The position numbers and the translations under genes were made by a program. The notes beneath the pieces are model-generated. The model searched no databases, was not told the origin of the DNA, and saw nothing but the letters and a program-made list of their open reading frames with translations. From Siphonodentalium dalli (taxonomy: Eukaryota; Mollusca; Scaphopoda; Gadilida; Siphonodentaliidae), in NCBI GenBank assembly GCA_032622095.1, contig CP136065.1, forward strand, positions 21,066,134 through 21,130,133: a DNA stretch of 64,000 nucleotides, given 5' to 3'. Position 1 is the stretch's first letter. Each line of letters starts with the position of its first letter. Of this stretch, positions 48,395 through 60,300 are shown one piece after another.

Positions 48395-48568
48395 CATGAT
48401 CACTAAATCGCTCATTCATAACACAATTTAGACCAATTGAATAATGGTTGACTTCCTATCGTGTGCCATCATGGCTATTTTTCACACGGATCGAGACATG
48501 TTAATTTAATTCGTCGCACAATCAAACATGGTACTGATTTAGTATGACACTGTTTTTAATTATTTTTT

Positions 48569-48881
48569 TTAAAGGTACTCAATCCGATTAGACGCTCCTA
48601 AATTACTATTTCTTTGGCTTTGGGTGTAAAAAATATTTGATTCGAGTCGAGGAACCCACCCATCAAAGCTCAGAGTGATTAGATATCGATTTTTGAAATC
48701 TATTAATTTTCGGAGATGTGGGCCACAAGTTGGCAGAACCACATGCTCAAAACGGACAAATTGCGGGTGTATCTTAGAGTTATCCATCTTACACCCGCAA
48801 TTTGTCCGTTTTTACCCCCCCCCCCCCCCCAAGGCAAGAAATAGTAATTTAGGAGCGTCTAATCGGATTGAGTACCTTTAA
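48569..48881. mobile_element. TTAA-flanked MITE family F
   Basis: Left aaaggtactcaatccgatta, right taatcggattgagtaccttt, with arms of about 38 bp between TTAA sites. An inner inverted pair (acaaattgcgggtgta) lies near the centre. A diverged relative is at 61311-61703. Confidence 0.87.
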
Positions 48882-49389
48882 ATATGATGTTGGGTTATGC
48901 CTCTTTATCGATTTCACAAAACGACGATATTCATATTTACCTAGTATAGTTAAATATAACTATAATAATTGAATTCAAGATGTGCCTGACCTGGTCAAAG
49001 ATTACTAACGAGAAAACAATATTCACGCTTCATAACTTTTCATGTTGAAAATCTTGTTCTAAAATCATGTTGAAAATCTTGTTGATATAGATCTGTAGCA
49101 AACATGAATAAATGAATGGCAGTGCAATGGAATTTTCATCACATTTAATCCACTTTTATTACTTATGTTTCAATACTTAAATTACAAATTCAAAGTTTAT
49201 CCTATTTATACCGGTAAATTGCGGTAATTAATATCACTTTGAAATATTCCAGAGATGCTCATCTATCACTGTAATCATTCGTCATTTAGTCATTATTTTA
49301 AAGGTGGATTATCTTGTTGTAAACATGTATTACATGTATATAGTTACCGGGGCATAAAATATTGGATCTGAAGACTCCTGTCCGGAAAT

Positions 49390-49810
49390 GCTTCTATCGA
49401 TTAATATTTGAATATTTTCTGGTCTAAAAAGGTGTGGTTGTTTAGATAACGAACAATAGTGGTTACTGTTAACAGAGACCAGAAATTTTATTGTCTAATT
49501 TTGTCGCAAATAAATGTTAATTATACTACTCATCGCTATAACTGTGGAATAAAACAATACAAACAATCAATCTGGGACATTTGACGTTCGGTACATAGCC
49601 ATAGGAACAGCCTAATGCTCTATATTGCTATATGGTACACGCGAATGGTCTGTTCTAAAAATAGACAAATAAACGGGCCCAATAAAATATTCGAATTAAA
49701 ATCAATATTAATTTATAGAAGCCTTGCCGGACAGGGGTCTTCAGTTCATATTTATTATTTTATACCCACGCAACTATTTCAAATTTGTTATTTAAAGAGA
49801 TAATCCATCT
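49390..49810. repeat. Dispersed repeat related to 45550-45800
   Basis: Shares patches with 45550-45800 (acaatacaatcaatttggga versus acaaacaatcaatctgggac; aatagcgaacaaat versus aatagacaaataaa). Ends unclear. 49811-51140 has no feature I can support. Confidence 0.4.
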
Positions 49811-51144
49811 TTAAAAAAAGCCTCCTAGAAATTTAACCAAATTTTTCAATCCAAAGCAACTCTCCCTCTAAACTGCCATAAGTCCAAATAAAATTATATG
49901 TCTGGTTCAGTTTACAACTCAGAAAAATTAGCACCGATAGGTAGGCTTTTAATTTCAGTCTTTTATTTTGATATATTCTTATGGCTTTTCATGTCTTCTA
50001 TGGCTTCTAAAAGATTGAGATAACATAAATTTTGATTTTCTTCGTTTATTGGTGGTTAAAATTGTCACATCCTTTAAAACCGCCATAAAACGAAAGGATA
50101 TTAAAATATAGTCCTTGTTCTTTTTTGGTACCGATCATAAATATCGCGTAAATAGTATGTTACTGTCAAGTTCGGATACTGTGTTATGAAAATAAAAGCC
50201 ATGTTATGTTACAGTTCAGTACGTAAAGAGAATACGATAAGCAAAATACTAAAAACCGGGAGACCCCACTATTGAAACTTTGCTAAAATTGCCACCAAGT
50301 TGTTTACAAGTTATAGTGCTCGCTAATCCTCGGCAATCAAGATTTTGATGTTGGGTCACCGTGAATCACCCTCGTAAAACAATTGTCACGGTGTTGAGTG
50401 TTTTGCTGATCGCCCACTCTTTACTTGTTCTATATAAATGAATGCTCGCCTCACACAAAGTGTGTTTTGTGGAAAATATCGCATTGATACTATCATACTA
50501 TACTATTACTATATTCTTGAGGAAATTTTCATAATTTGGTAACCGTTGCTTCTAAATTATAACCTATAACGAATGCCATCCATGCCTTTAAACTGTAATT
50601 AACACAATGATTAGACAGAAAACACCCATTCTGAGAAATTAAAAAAAAAAAATTCACAAACATTTTTTTTGAAAGCCATAAAAATTTATTCTGGACAGTG
50701 GCATTTTAAAAAATGGCCGGAAACGAAACACGAACCACAAATATTGTTTTCATTGGCATAACCATCTTTTACTGGAATTTGGATACCAAAATCACACAAA
50801 ACATAATGACAATCACCAATTCAGCTTTGATGGCGGTGCTAAGCTACAGATGTGCATACTCATTTGTGCAGCAGATGTGGTCTTAAACTTACTATGCAAA
50901 TATAGATGTATTAAAATTACTATGCAATTGTAGATGTATTGAAATTCTTTTCTTCATTAATGATTATATTATAATATTGATTAAAATATAATGTATTCCA
51001 AAGTGTTATCTTTTTTTATTGTTTGAAAGAGAAATTATTATAAATGCCTGATGTTTTTTAGACCAAACCAGTTTGTCTTTCAACTGCAGCGCTGATGCTA
51101 TATTCAAATTTAATAACAAATTAATCATATTGTCCACTTGAAAT

Positions 51145-51370
51145 TTAGTCCTTCCATGACTGAAACTTCCAGAAAATTTGCGCAAACCCTGTACCAATGC
51201 ATTCTCTTATATACACGAGTCTCCCATAGGGAGCCTCACATATATGAGAGAATACATTGACCTAACAATACCTTGACCTCCTTGTAAGCCAGTGCATTCA
51301 CTTACAGATGTGAGGCTCCCTATGGAAAACTCGCATATATACTATAAGTTAATGCACTGGCACAGGGTCT
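51145..51370. mobile_element. Palindrome-bearing MITE, CCTTCCATGACTGAAAC terminus
   Basis: Left end ccttccatgactgaaacttc; contains two modular palindromes of the 'gtctcccatagggagcctc' type, facing each other, ending gcactggcacagggt. The right terminus is missing or diverged. Confidence 0.65.
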
Positions 51371-51457
51371 TCAAATGTGAAAAATACTGCAATACAAATC
51401 CAAGATCCAAAGTAGGCATAGATGCATTTTCACTCTAAGCAGCAATAACTGCAACAA

Positions 51458-52480
51458 ATGAATGGACGATATAACTTCCCACATGGTGGTTCATGAGCAT
51501 ACTAAAGATCATTCAAATCCGACTAATGAATGGACGATATAACTTCCCACATGGTGGTTCATGAGTGTACTAAAGATCATTCAAATCCGACTAATGAATG
51601 GACGATATAACTTCCCACATGGTGGTTCATGAGTGTACTAAAGATCATTCAAATCCGACTAATGAATGGACGATATAACTTCCCACATGGTGGTTCATGA
51701 GTGTACTAAAGATCATTCAAATCCGACTAATGAATGGACGATATAACTTCCCACATGGTGGTTCATGAGTGTACTAAAGATCATTCAAATCCGACTAATG
51801 AATGGACGATATAACTTCCCACATGGTGGTTCATGAGCATACTAAAGATCATTCAATCCGACTAATGAATGGACGATATAACTTCCCACATGGTGGTTCA
51901 TGAGTGTACTAAAGATCATTCAAATCCGACTAATGAATGGACGATATAACTTCCCACATGGTGGTTCATGAGTGTACTAAAGATCATTCAAATCCGACTA
52001 ATGAATGGACGATATAACTTCCCACATGGTGGTTCATGAGTGTACTAAAGATCATTCAATCCGACTAATGAATGGACGATATAACTTCCCACATGGTGGT
52101 TCATGAGTGTACTAAAGATCATTCAAATCCGACTAATGAATGGACGATATAACTTCCCACATGGTGGTTCATGAGTGTACTAAAGATCATTCAAATCCGA
52201 CTAATGAATGGACGATATAACTTCCCACATGGTGGTTCATGAGCATACTAAAGATCATTCAATCCGACTAATGAATGGACGATATAACTTCCCACATGGT
52301 GGTTCATGAGTGTACTAAAGATCATTCAAATCAGACTAATGAATGGACGATATAACTTCCCACATGGTGGTTCATGAGTGTACTAAAGATCATTCAAATC
52401 CGACTAATGAATGGACGATATAACTTCCCACATGGTGGTTCATGAGTATACTAAAGATCATTCAAATCTGACCTATGATG
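51458..52480. repeat. 68-bp tandem array, about 15 copies
   Basis: Unit atgaatggacgatataactt, cccacatggtggttcatgag, tgtactaaagatcattcaaa, tccgacta. Some units are 67 bp (one A lost) and some read gagcat instead of gagtgt, giving a higher-order pattern. A single diverged unit follows at about 52560-52640. No spacer variation, so not CRISPR-like. Confidence 0.95.
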
Positions 52481-52779
52481 ACTGAAATCGAGAGCTCCAA
52501 AGTTGTTAGATGGATGATGCAATTTTCACTCTAAAGGCAATAACTCTGCAAAATATGAATTGATGAAACCTGCTCCATGTGGACATCGCTTCCCCCATAG
52601 CAGTTCATGAGTCAAATATCATTCAAATCTGACATCTCACGACTGATATAGAGAGTTCCAAACTTATTATCGATGGACAGAACACATTTATAATCCTCTG
52701 GCAAGTTTTGAATTGTACTACCCCAAAATAAAATAATAATTTGAGCCTACAAAGAATATCTGATATACCCCTAATTTCA

Positions 52780-54300
52780 ATGCCAAAATGCAGTAAAATT
52801 CAGTCGAAATATGGCCGTAACTCATTTAAAAATAATTGGACAGAACCTATATTCGAACTTGACCTATAGTTTTAGCTGCAAAACAAACATACCAGCTTGG
52901 GTTCAGATAAAATAATCCGAACTGGAGTTATCGGTCAGAAAACCAAATATTTATGAAATCAGTCAAATTCTAAGTTGAAAAAGGGCCGTAACTCATCTAA
53001 AACAAGAGATGGACTGTTGTCCGGTGCATACCCCCTCGTGGCATACCGCCTAGTGTGGGCATATCTATAACTTATGAGGGCTATACTCAGACAGATGGAC
53101 CCAAACACCAGCATTTTCATATAAACAGAGATGAGTAACTATAGAACAATAAAAACAAAACAAACATTTGAATGTGCCATTAAATGTCCTCATAGTGGTG
53201 AACATCCATAACAAATTTCATTGAGATCCCAGCACAACTGTTGAAGTTACGACATGAACAGACACCAGACGGACCAAAAAGCCAACATTTCCAGATAAAC
53301 AAAGATGAATAACTCCAGAATGGAAAATCCGAACAAAACGATGGAACCCTCTTTTTAATGTACTCATAGTAGTGAACATCCATACCAAATTTAATTGAGA
53401 TCCCAGCACAACTGTTGAAGTTATGACATGAACAGACACCAGACAGACCAAAAATCCAACATTTCAAGATAAACAAAGATGAATAACTCTAGAATGGAAA
53501 ATCCGAACAAAACGATGTAACCCTCTATTGAATGCCCTCATAGTAAGGAACAGCAATAAAAAAATTCATTGAGATCCGAGCACTACTGTTCAAGTTATGA
53601 CATGAACAGACATCGGACAGACATACGCACGGACAGGTGCAAAACAGTATACCCCCCCTTTTTTTTAAGGGGGTATAATGATTGGAGAGAACCCATATTC
53701 GAACTTAGCCTGTATCTTTAGCTGGAAAAGACACATACCAACTTTGGTTCAGATCAAATAATTAAAACTGGAGTTATCGACCGGAAACCATAAATGTTAA
53801 CGGGCTGTCAAATTCTAAGTCGAAAAAGGGCCGTAACTCATGTAAAAATAATTGGAGGGAACCTGTATTCGAACTTTGCCTGTATCTTTAGCTGGGAAAT
53901 ACATGTACCAACTTTGGTTCAGATCAAATAATCAAAACTGGAGTTATCGATCGGAAACCAAAAATGTTAACGGATGGATGGACGGCTAGACTGATTACAT
54001 AATACGACCTTTTTTCAAAAGGGCATATAAAAATCTATTGATGTGATCCTAAATGCTTGCAGATAAGAGACAATAGAAGAGCAATGACTAAACATAAATG
54101 ATGTACATGAAAAATAACACCTAAAACAGACAATAACAAGTGCATCGCTAGGGTATTGCAAAATTCGTCCCATGGTAATTCCAACAAAGGCCCATAACTG
54201 GTGTAAATTGGCGGACGGAACCCAAATTCGAACTTGACCTGTATTTTGGGCTGGTAAACTCACATACCAACTTTCATTCTATTCAGTACAGCCTTACTAA
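52780..54300. repeat. Degenerate intergenic repeats (gggccgtaactcat family and a 175-bp triplicate)
   Basis: The string gccgtaactcat with a downstream ttcgaactt...tttagctg block recurs near 52811, 52984, 53829 and, diverged, 54190. Between 53180 and 53640 a block of about 175 bp (gaacatccata, cagcacaactgttgaagtta, catgaacagacaccagac) occurs three times. No ORF is conserved across copies. 54301-54915 shows nothing else. Confidence 0.7.
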
Positions 54301-54915
54301 AGTTATCATCCGGAAATGAAAAAAACAAAACAATCGGACATAATTTGTCCCGTTTTTTTTTTTAAACGGGCAAATAAAAAACACAATATTTTCCATGAAC
54401 ACCAACAATTGGTAATGACTTTATCACAGGGACCAAAAACATCACCTACATTAATAACAAATTGAATAGCTCAGGTACATCGCAGGCAAAAATGGGTATG
54501 TCAGGCTAGTAGCAATCGATGATGATTGTCATTGCTTACAGTTACTTCCCAGTTTTTCTTTCCAAACTAATCTGAAAATATTGCTCAATTCTTAGTTACT
54601 TGGTATCAATGTTATATTAGCAAGCTCATTTTTTAATTAGGAATATTTCAAACCCATAATAAACAAATATTTCAGCAAACCGATTAGGCATTGGTTTATA
54701 AATATAAAACTGAAGACATTTTTTAGAATAATTTACAAATTTAATCGCCAGTGGATAGATACAAATTAATGATGGAATAACAATAAATATATCAATCACT
54801 ACAACACACCCTCAAAAACCCATTCCATTTCACTATTATCATGAGATTATAGTAAGGCTACATTAATGTTATAAGAAACCCATTTTACATATCCCAATAT
54901 ACCCGCTGTATGCTA

Positions 54916-55166
54916 TTAACCCTTTGAGTGCCAGGTCCGATTTTTGTATCAACCCATATACCCTGTGCCAATGCATTCTCTTATATATGCGAGTCGACCA
55001 TAGGTCGCCTCGCATATATAAGAGAATGCATTGGCCTAACAATTTTATTATTTTTTTTTTTTTTTACAATTTTTTACAATTTTAATATATTTTATTATAT
55101 TCTTTAACAGACTTATTGTGTAGGTTTAGGGCCGATAATATCGGCCCCTGGCACTCAAAGGGTTAA
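54916..55166. mobile_element. piggyBac-like MITE (TTAA-CCCTTTGAGTGCCAGG)
   Basis: TTAA at both ends; TIRs ccctttgagtgccaggtccg and ggcccctggcactcaaaggg. One perfect modular palindrome at 54964-55036. Same subfamily as 48147-48394, about 250 bp. 55167-56030 shows nothing I can name. Confidence 0.88.
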
Positions 55167-56759
55167 AAAGAATCAAAAAAAATTCCAATGAACCATCAGA
55201 ATCAAAAGGAAGCCCAGCTGAAGTTGACATAGTTAAAATGATTCCAGTTCTGCCGCCAGATATTAAAACTGGAGGATCAAATTTTAAAGACACATGGAAA
55301 TTTTGAGCCTTTATATGCACAAAATCTCAAATTATCTGTTGGGGGGGGGGATATAATGAAAGAAGCACACTATCTTGGTTTAATTTTGACCCTATTTTAA
55401 CCAATAGAGCAGAGTAAAACCATATATTTTTTTACTGATTTTAAAGGCTGAAGAGAAGGCTTGCTGTGTAAATGTGGCTTTAAGGCGATGTTTTAGGCAG
55501 TTTGAAGAAGAATTTTTACTAATATTTTGCAAACCTATTTCACTTTTCATTGGACTATGGTGTATAAAATAACATGTTTGAGCTTGAGACGTTCACTGGA
55601 AGGAAATACTTTTTAAAGATAAAAAATTGTTATTACTAACAACGAACTTGTCAATAAACATAACTTTATTTGGTATCTCTTTAAGCCTAATTTATATGAA
55701 CCTGTAGTTTCTAAAAAAAAATATGCTTAGTCATACAAATGGTAATACAAAATTAGATTTTTTTTAAATCGTTATTTTTGTAACTATTTAACCATGAATA
55801 CATCTTTAATATCCTGTGAATTAAGAGTGACACAAATGAGAAATGGTATCATTTTAATACACTTGCAGGTTCCTTTTATCAAAATAGAAATAAAAATGGA
55901 ATATCAGCACCCAAAATTTATCACATAACAGGAACTTTATAATAAAAGCAACTCATACATGACATGATCTGCATCGTTCTTAGAGCACATGATTGTATTT
56001 TGCACTAATCCATGGCTCAAATTCACTCATGTTGGATATATTCTGTTGAGTATAAAGGAAATGGTCCCATACTATTATAGTGGTATATTTCCATAACATA
56101 TTCATGTTTCCTTTATTTGCGTCAGGAATAGAAGAGGACACATACCAGTGCACAGCCAAATTTCACTATCGCAGCGAATGAACAGTCTTCAGACAAAATT
56201 TGTTGTGCAATCTTTGGCGCCAGCTTTGTTATTCAATAATATTACTAATGATGACTTTCTAAATGACAATAACAGGATGACTCAATCGCGTCTTCATAAC
56301 AATATTTAAACTAGTTGAATGCTAATTGAGTTGCTTATAGTATGCCGTCGTGATTAATCATTATCCTGGACAAAATATATGTATGATATCGAATTGGTGC
56401 GACACTGATTTTGAATAATTTGTGTGAAATATGATTTTGGATTATCCCTCTTTTATCAAACTCACAACAAGGTAATGGTCATATACCACTATAATATTGG
56501 AATATCACTTTGTATTCCACTATATAATAGTGGAATTCAGGATGTGCCTGACCCGATGATCAGGATATAGCATGGAATAACTCTTCGGAAAATATCAGAA
56601 ATGGTCAGTTGGAAGATGTCTGTCAGGCATGTAATAAACACAGAACTCCACATGTGTATTACTGATCGATAGTTTATGACACCCTTGCGATCGCAGATCA
56701 GTCATCACACTCATGCCATAAACTAACAGCCATCAACAGGTATGTCCGGTTCTGTGCAA

Positions 56760-57073
56760 TTAACCGTTTCATGACAGAAGCTGTGCTGGTGCAGCATTAA
56801 AGACCCTGAGCCAGTGCATTCTCTTATATATGCAAGTCTCCCACAGGGAGCCTCGCATATATAAGAGATTGCACTGGCATACAAGGTCAAGGTAAATATT
56901 GTTAGGCCAATGGATTCTCTTATATTTAAGAGAATCCATTGGCCTAACATACTATAGGGAGCCTTGCATATATATATGCAAGGCTCCCTATGGGAGACTC
57001 GCATATATAAGAGAATCCATTGGCACAGGGTTTTTCGCAAAATTTCAGGAAGCTCCTGTCATGGAAGGGTTAA
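56760..57073. mobile_element. Palindrome-bearing MITE, CCGTTTCATGACAGAAGC terminus
   Basis: TTAA at both ends; left ccgtttcatgacagaagctg, right gaagctcctgtcatggaagg. Contains several modular palindromes, including one with caaggctccctatgggagac. It ends about 210 bp beyond the PDAP1 stop. Confidence 0.8.
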
Positions 57074-57281
57074 TGTATGATAGATCAAATGAGAATCTTG
57101 AGGTGAAAATGTTATCAATGAAAATGAGGACTGATAATTGGTTCTAAAGTATGCAAACAGTGAGTATAAAAAAATGTCATTGAGTCCACCGTATCACACC
57201 ACTGGGATCTGTCCTGGAGGTGTAACTTAAGCCTCAGTATTAACGGACCCTGTCCTCACATGCATGGCGGCTATCTCTGTG

Positions 57282-57331
57282 TCATGATTTCCCTTTCATT
57301 TTATTTTTCTCTGCTGCTGCACTTTCTCTTG
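57282..57331 (-). CDS. PDAP1: PDAP1 last coding exon
   Basis: Minus-strand acceptor with a strong pyrimidine tract, ttttttctttcag. In phase 1 it reads [16 protein letters not shown] then TGA at 57284-57282. The Ala/Lys-rich end with a GK motif resembles the PDAP1 C-terminus, and the phase matches, but a 50-nt exon is weak evidence alone. A 54-bp tandem array lies directly upstream in the intron. Confidence 0.75.
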
Positions 57332-60300
57332 CTGAAAGAAAAAAATAGAAAGTGATGAGCTAGGAAGGGCAACCAATGAGAAGAGATCGTTCTATAAATA
57401 GAAAGTGATGAGCTAGGAAGGGCAACCAATGAGAAGAGAGCATTCAATAAATAGAAAGTGATGAGCTAGGAAGGGCAACCAATGAGAAGAGAGCATTCAA
57501 TAAATAGAAAGTGATGAGCTAGGAAGGGCAACCAATGAGAAGAGGTTGTTCAATAAATAGTTTAATTATTACAGCGAAGGTAACAAAAAAGCATGCGTCT
57601 TCCAAATTGTTCAAGCTAATGGGGGACTGTACCCCTAAATCCGGCCATTTATTGGACCATCTCCTTTTATACATGTACAAGATATTTATTTATACAGCAG
57701 ACGCTAAATATGGAAAATGTACTGCACTCGGAATTCTGGTAATTACATTCATAGATTTTGTATTAAAAGTTATGTGAATAGAGTATTATTCATGAAGACA
57801 TGGAAACAATTCAATCCAGTCTCGTCATTTAACCCTTTACCCAACAGAAGGGCCCTGTGCCAATGCATTCTCTTATATATGCGAGTCGACCATAGGTCGC
57901 CTCGCATATATAAGAGAATGCATTGGCTTAACACATTACAAATTATAAAATTGTTAAAGAATGTAAGAAAAAATGGTAAAACGTGTTAAAAAAAGATTTT
58001 GTTTAGGCCAATGCATTCTCTTATATATGCGAGGCGACCTATTGTCGACTCGCATATATAAGGCCATAGGAAGTTGATTCTCTGTTTCTCAGACACCGCC
58101 GCCCCCCCGAAAAAATACGCCGCTGGGTACTTTTTATAGCCTACCAAAAATAAAAAGTATAATTCATCCCGCCGCTCGCATTCCGTGAAGTTCGCAATCG
58201 ACCATTGTTAACAGGTGTGGATAAAGAGGCGCAACTCTATCTCATAATTCCAATCTTTTAATAGATCGAACAAGCCGATGTCCGGAATCTTAATAGAACG
58301 CGCCCGATCTACTTCCGCTAAAACAATGGTTGCAATTCTGAATGTTTGCGTGTGGGACGGCAACAAATATCTTATCCCCTGGACTATAGTGAGTGTTGAT
58401 ATCGATGAAACATGTAGGAATTTATCGGAACGGATAACGTCCCAACACGGCGGAAGCATCAAATCCATTTCTGTTGGAAAAAACAAAACATCAGACTTCG
58501 ACTTCGTCTCACCTGAACTGAAAGCCACACAGGTTGCAGACATTTTTGGCTTTTATTTTAAGATCACGGTGACCACCAATACTTCTTCAAGTACTTGTCA
58601 ACATGCAACTACCAGTGCGGATGCACCAACGAAGTCTGCATTCAGTGTTCTTATGTTGTTATTTTATGTTATGAAAGTTTAATATATTTTGTTTTTGTCT
58701 TGTATTGACACATTCAAAGATGGCTTAGTGAAGCCTGACAAGTTTCAGTATTAATAAAATTTCATTAAAATCAAATCAAGTAGTCATGTTTCAATGTCCG
58801 AACATTGGTTAAGGATAAAGAAATAAAAACCTGCCTACCGGGAAATTTTGGTCATAAAATATGGTAATAAAAACCTGCCTGCCGGTAAATTTTGGCCATA
58901 AAAAATAAATATAAAAATCTGCCTGCCTGCCTGCTTTGGGAAAAAAAGTGTCTGAGAAACAGAGAATCAACTTCCTGTGGCCTAAGAGAATGCATTGGCA
59001 CAGGGCATAACTGTAACTATCACAATGTGGTCAAGGAGCCGGTTCCAATGATATCCATAATTGTATGGTTCTATTGAGACAGACCGAAGATATTTTAGGC
59101 TGTTGAAGCTTTATTTGGCCGGTTTTGGCCGGTTTGTTGGGTAAAGGGTTAACCCTTTCTCTGCTAAACACTCATTGATGAGTAGTTATACCATAGGAAA
59201 TGTTTAGATAAGTTCAAAAGCAACCATAATTTGTTTGTTGAACTTATTATCTGAACATCTCCCTCAATAAATAGGGCTCCTGCTGCCCTTTTATTATCTG
59301 CCGTCTGCTTATATTACCTGTACACCCCTCCAAAAGAATAATGGATTTAGTCATACAAAGAGTAAAATCCAAAGGAAAATTTGATGGCTTCCATCTAGTG
59401 GTCACCAAAAAGATTCATATGAAGTTTGGTGAAGATCGGATCAGAGATGTGGTCTGTTGGGTGTGCCAAAGGATTTAGTCATGCAAAGAGTAAAATCCAA
59501 GATGGCTGCCTATTTTTCATTGAAAAAAAACGATGGCTCCCATCAGGAGATCACCCTGAACATCCATATGATGTTTGGGGATGATCGGATGAGAGATGTG
59601 ACCTGTAGGGTGTGCTAACGGAAATTGTTGATGGACATGGCCATGGCAAAAGCTCAAACTTGACCTCGAGAAATGATGAATAACTCAAAGAATATTTTTC
59701 CGTCATTTATATTATCGAGGAAACAACAATTTTTAGGCCTTACCTTTTTTTTCATCCTCTTTCTTCTTTGCTTGCTCCTCTCTCTGTCTTCGAATTAGAG
59801 CAAGTCGAGCAAGATCAGCCTGAGCTTCATCGGTTTTACCTTGTAAATGTAGTGCCTGATACCTCACTTTCGCTTGTTGTTTCTCAATTTCTTCCCTGCA
59901 AAAATAAATTTCTTGTAATACAGAGATAACATATCAGCAACATGAGAACAATTGTCTTTTATTCGAACTAAGTATTGAATCGATTGATTTCAAGAATGAT
60001 ATAGCTAGGGTCTTGCGAATTGATTTAACCCTTTACCCAACAAACCGGCCAAAACCGGCCAAATAAAGCTTCAACAGCCTAAAATATCTTCGGTCTGTCT
60101 CAATAGAACCATACAAATATGGATATCATTGGAACCGGCTCCTTGACCACATTGTGATGGTTACAGTTATGCCCTGTGCCAATGCATTCTCTTATACATG
60201 CGAGTCGACCATAGGTCGCCTCGCATATATAAGAGAATGCATTGGCCTAAAAAAAAACTTTTTTTAACACTTTTTACCATTTTTTCTTACATTCTTTAAC

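Larger units (their letters stand above)
47916..48993. mobile_element. TIR element E (CAGGTCAGGCACATC) with two nested MITEs
   Basis: TIRs caggtcaggcacatcctgaa and its complement near 48960-48993, about 33 bp, flanked by gtcaa on both sides (candidate 5-bp TSD). A relative, without a clear left end, occupies about 56040-56555 and shares cagtgcacagccaaattt and gatgtgcctgacc. Nested inside are the MITEs at 48147-48394 and 48569-48881. Begins about 170 bp after the ADAMTS stop, so it may lie in the 3' UTR. Confidence 0.78.
57829..59152. mobile_element. piggyBac-like MITE (TTAA-CCCTTTACCCAACA) split by a nested element
   Basis: TTAA with ccctttacccaaca at the left; tgttgggtaaaggg with TTAA at the right. 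Left palindrome complete at about 57858-57930; the right palindrome is interrupted at about 58062 by the TIR element at 58062-58983. Without it the element would be about 400 bp, the same as 60025-60424. Lies in the last PDAP1 intron. Confidence 0.85.

Noticed and set aside
53180-53476. 98-residue minus frame with Cys-rich duplicated motif
   Set aside because: Reading of the 175-bp intergenic triplicate; frame is lost in the third copy.
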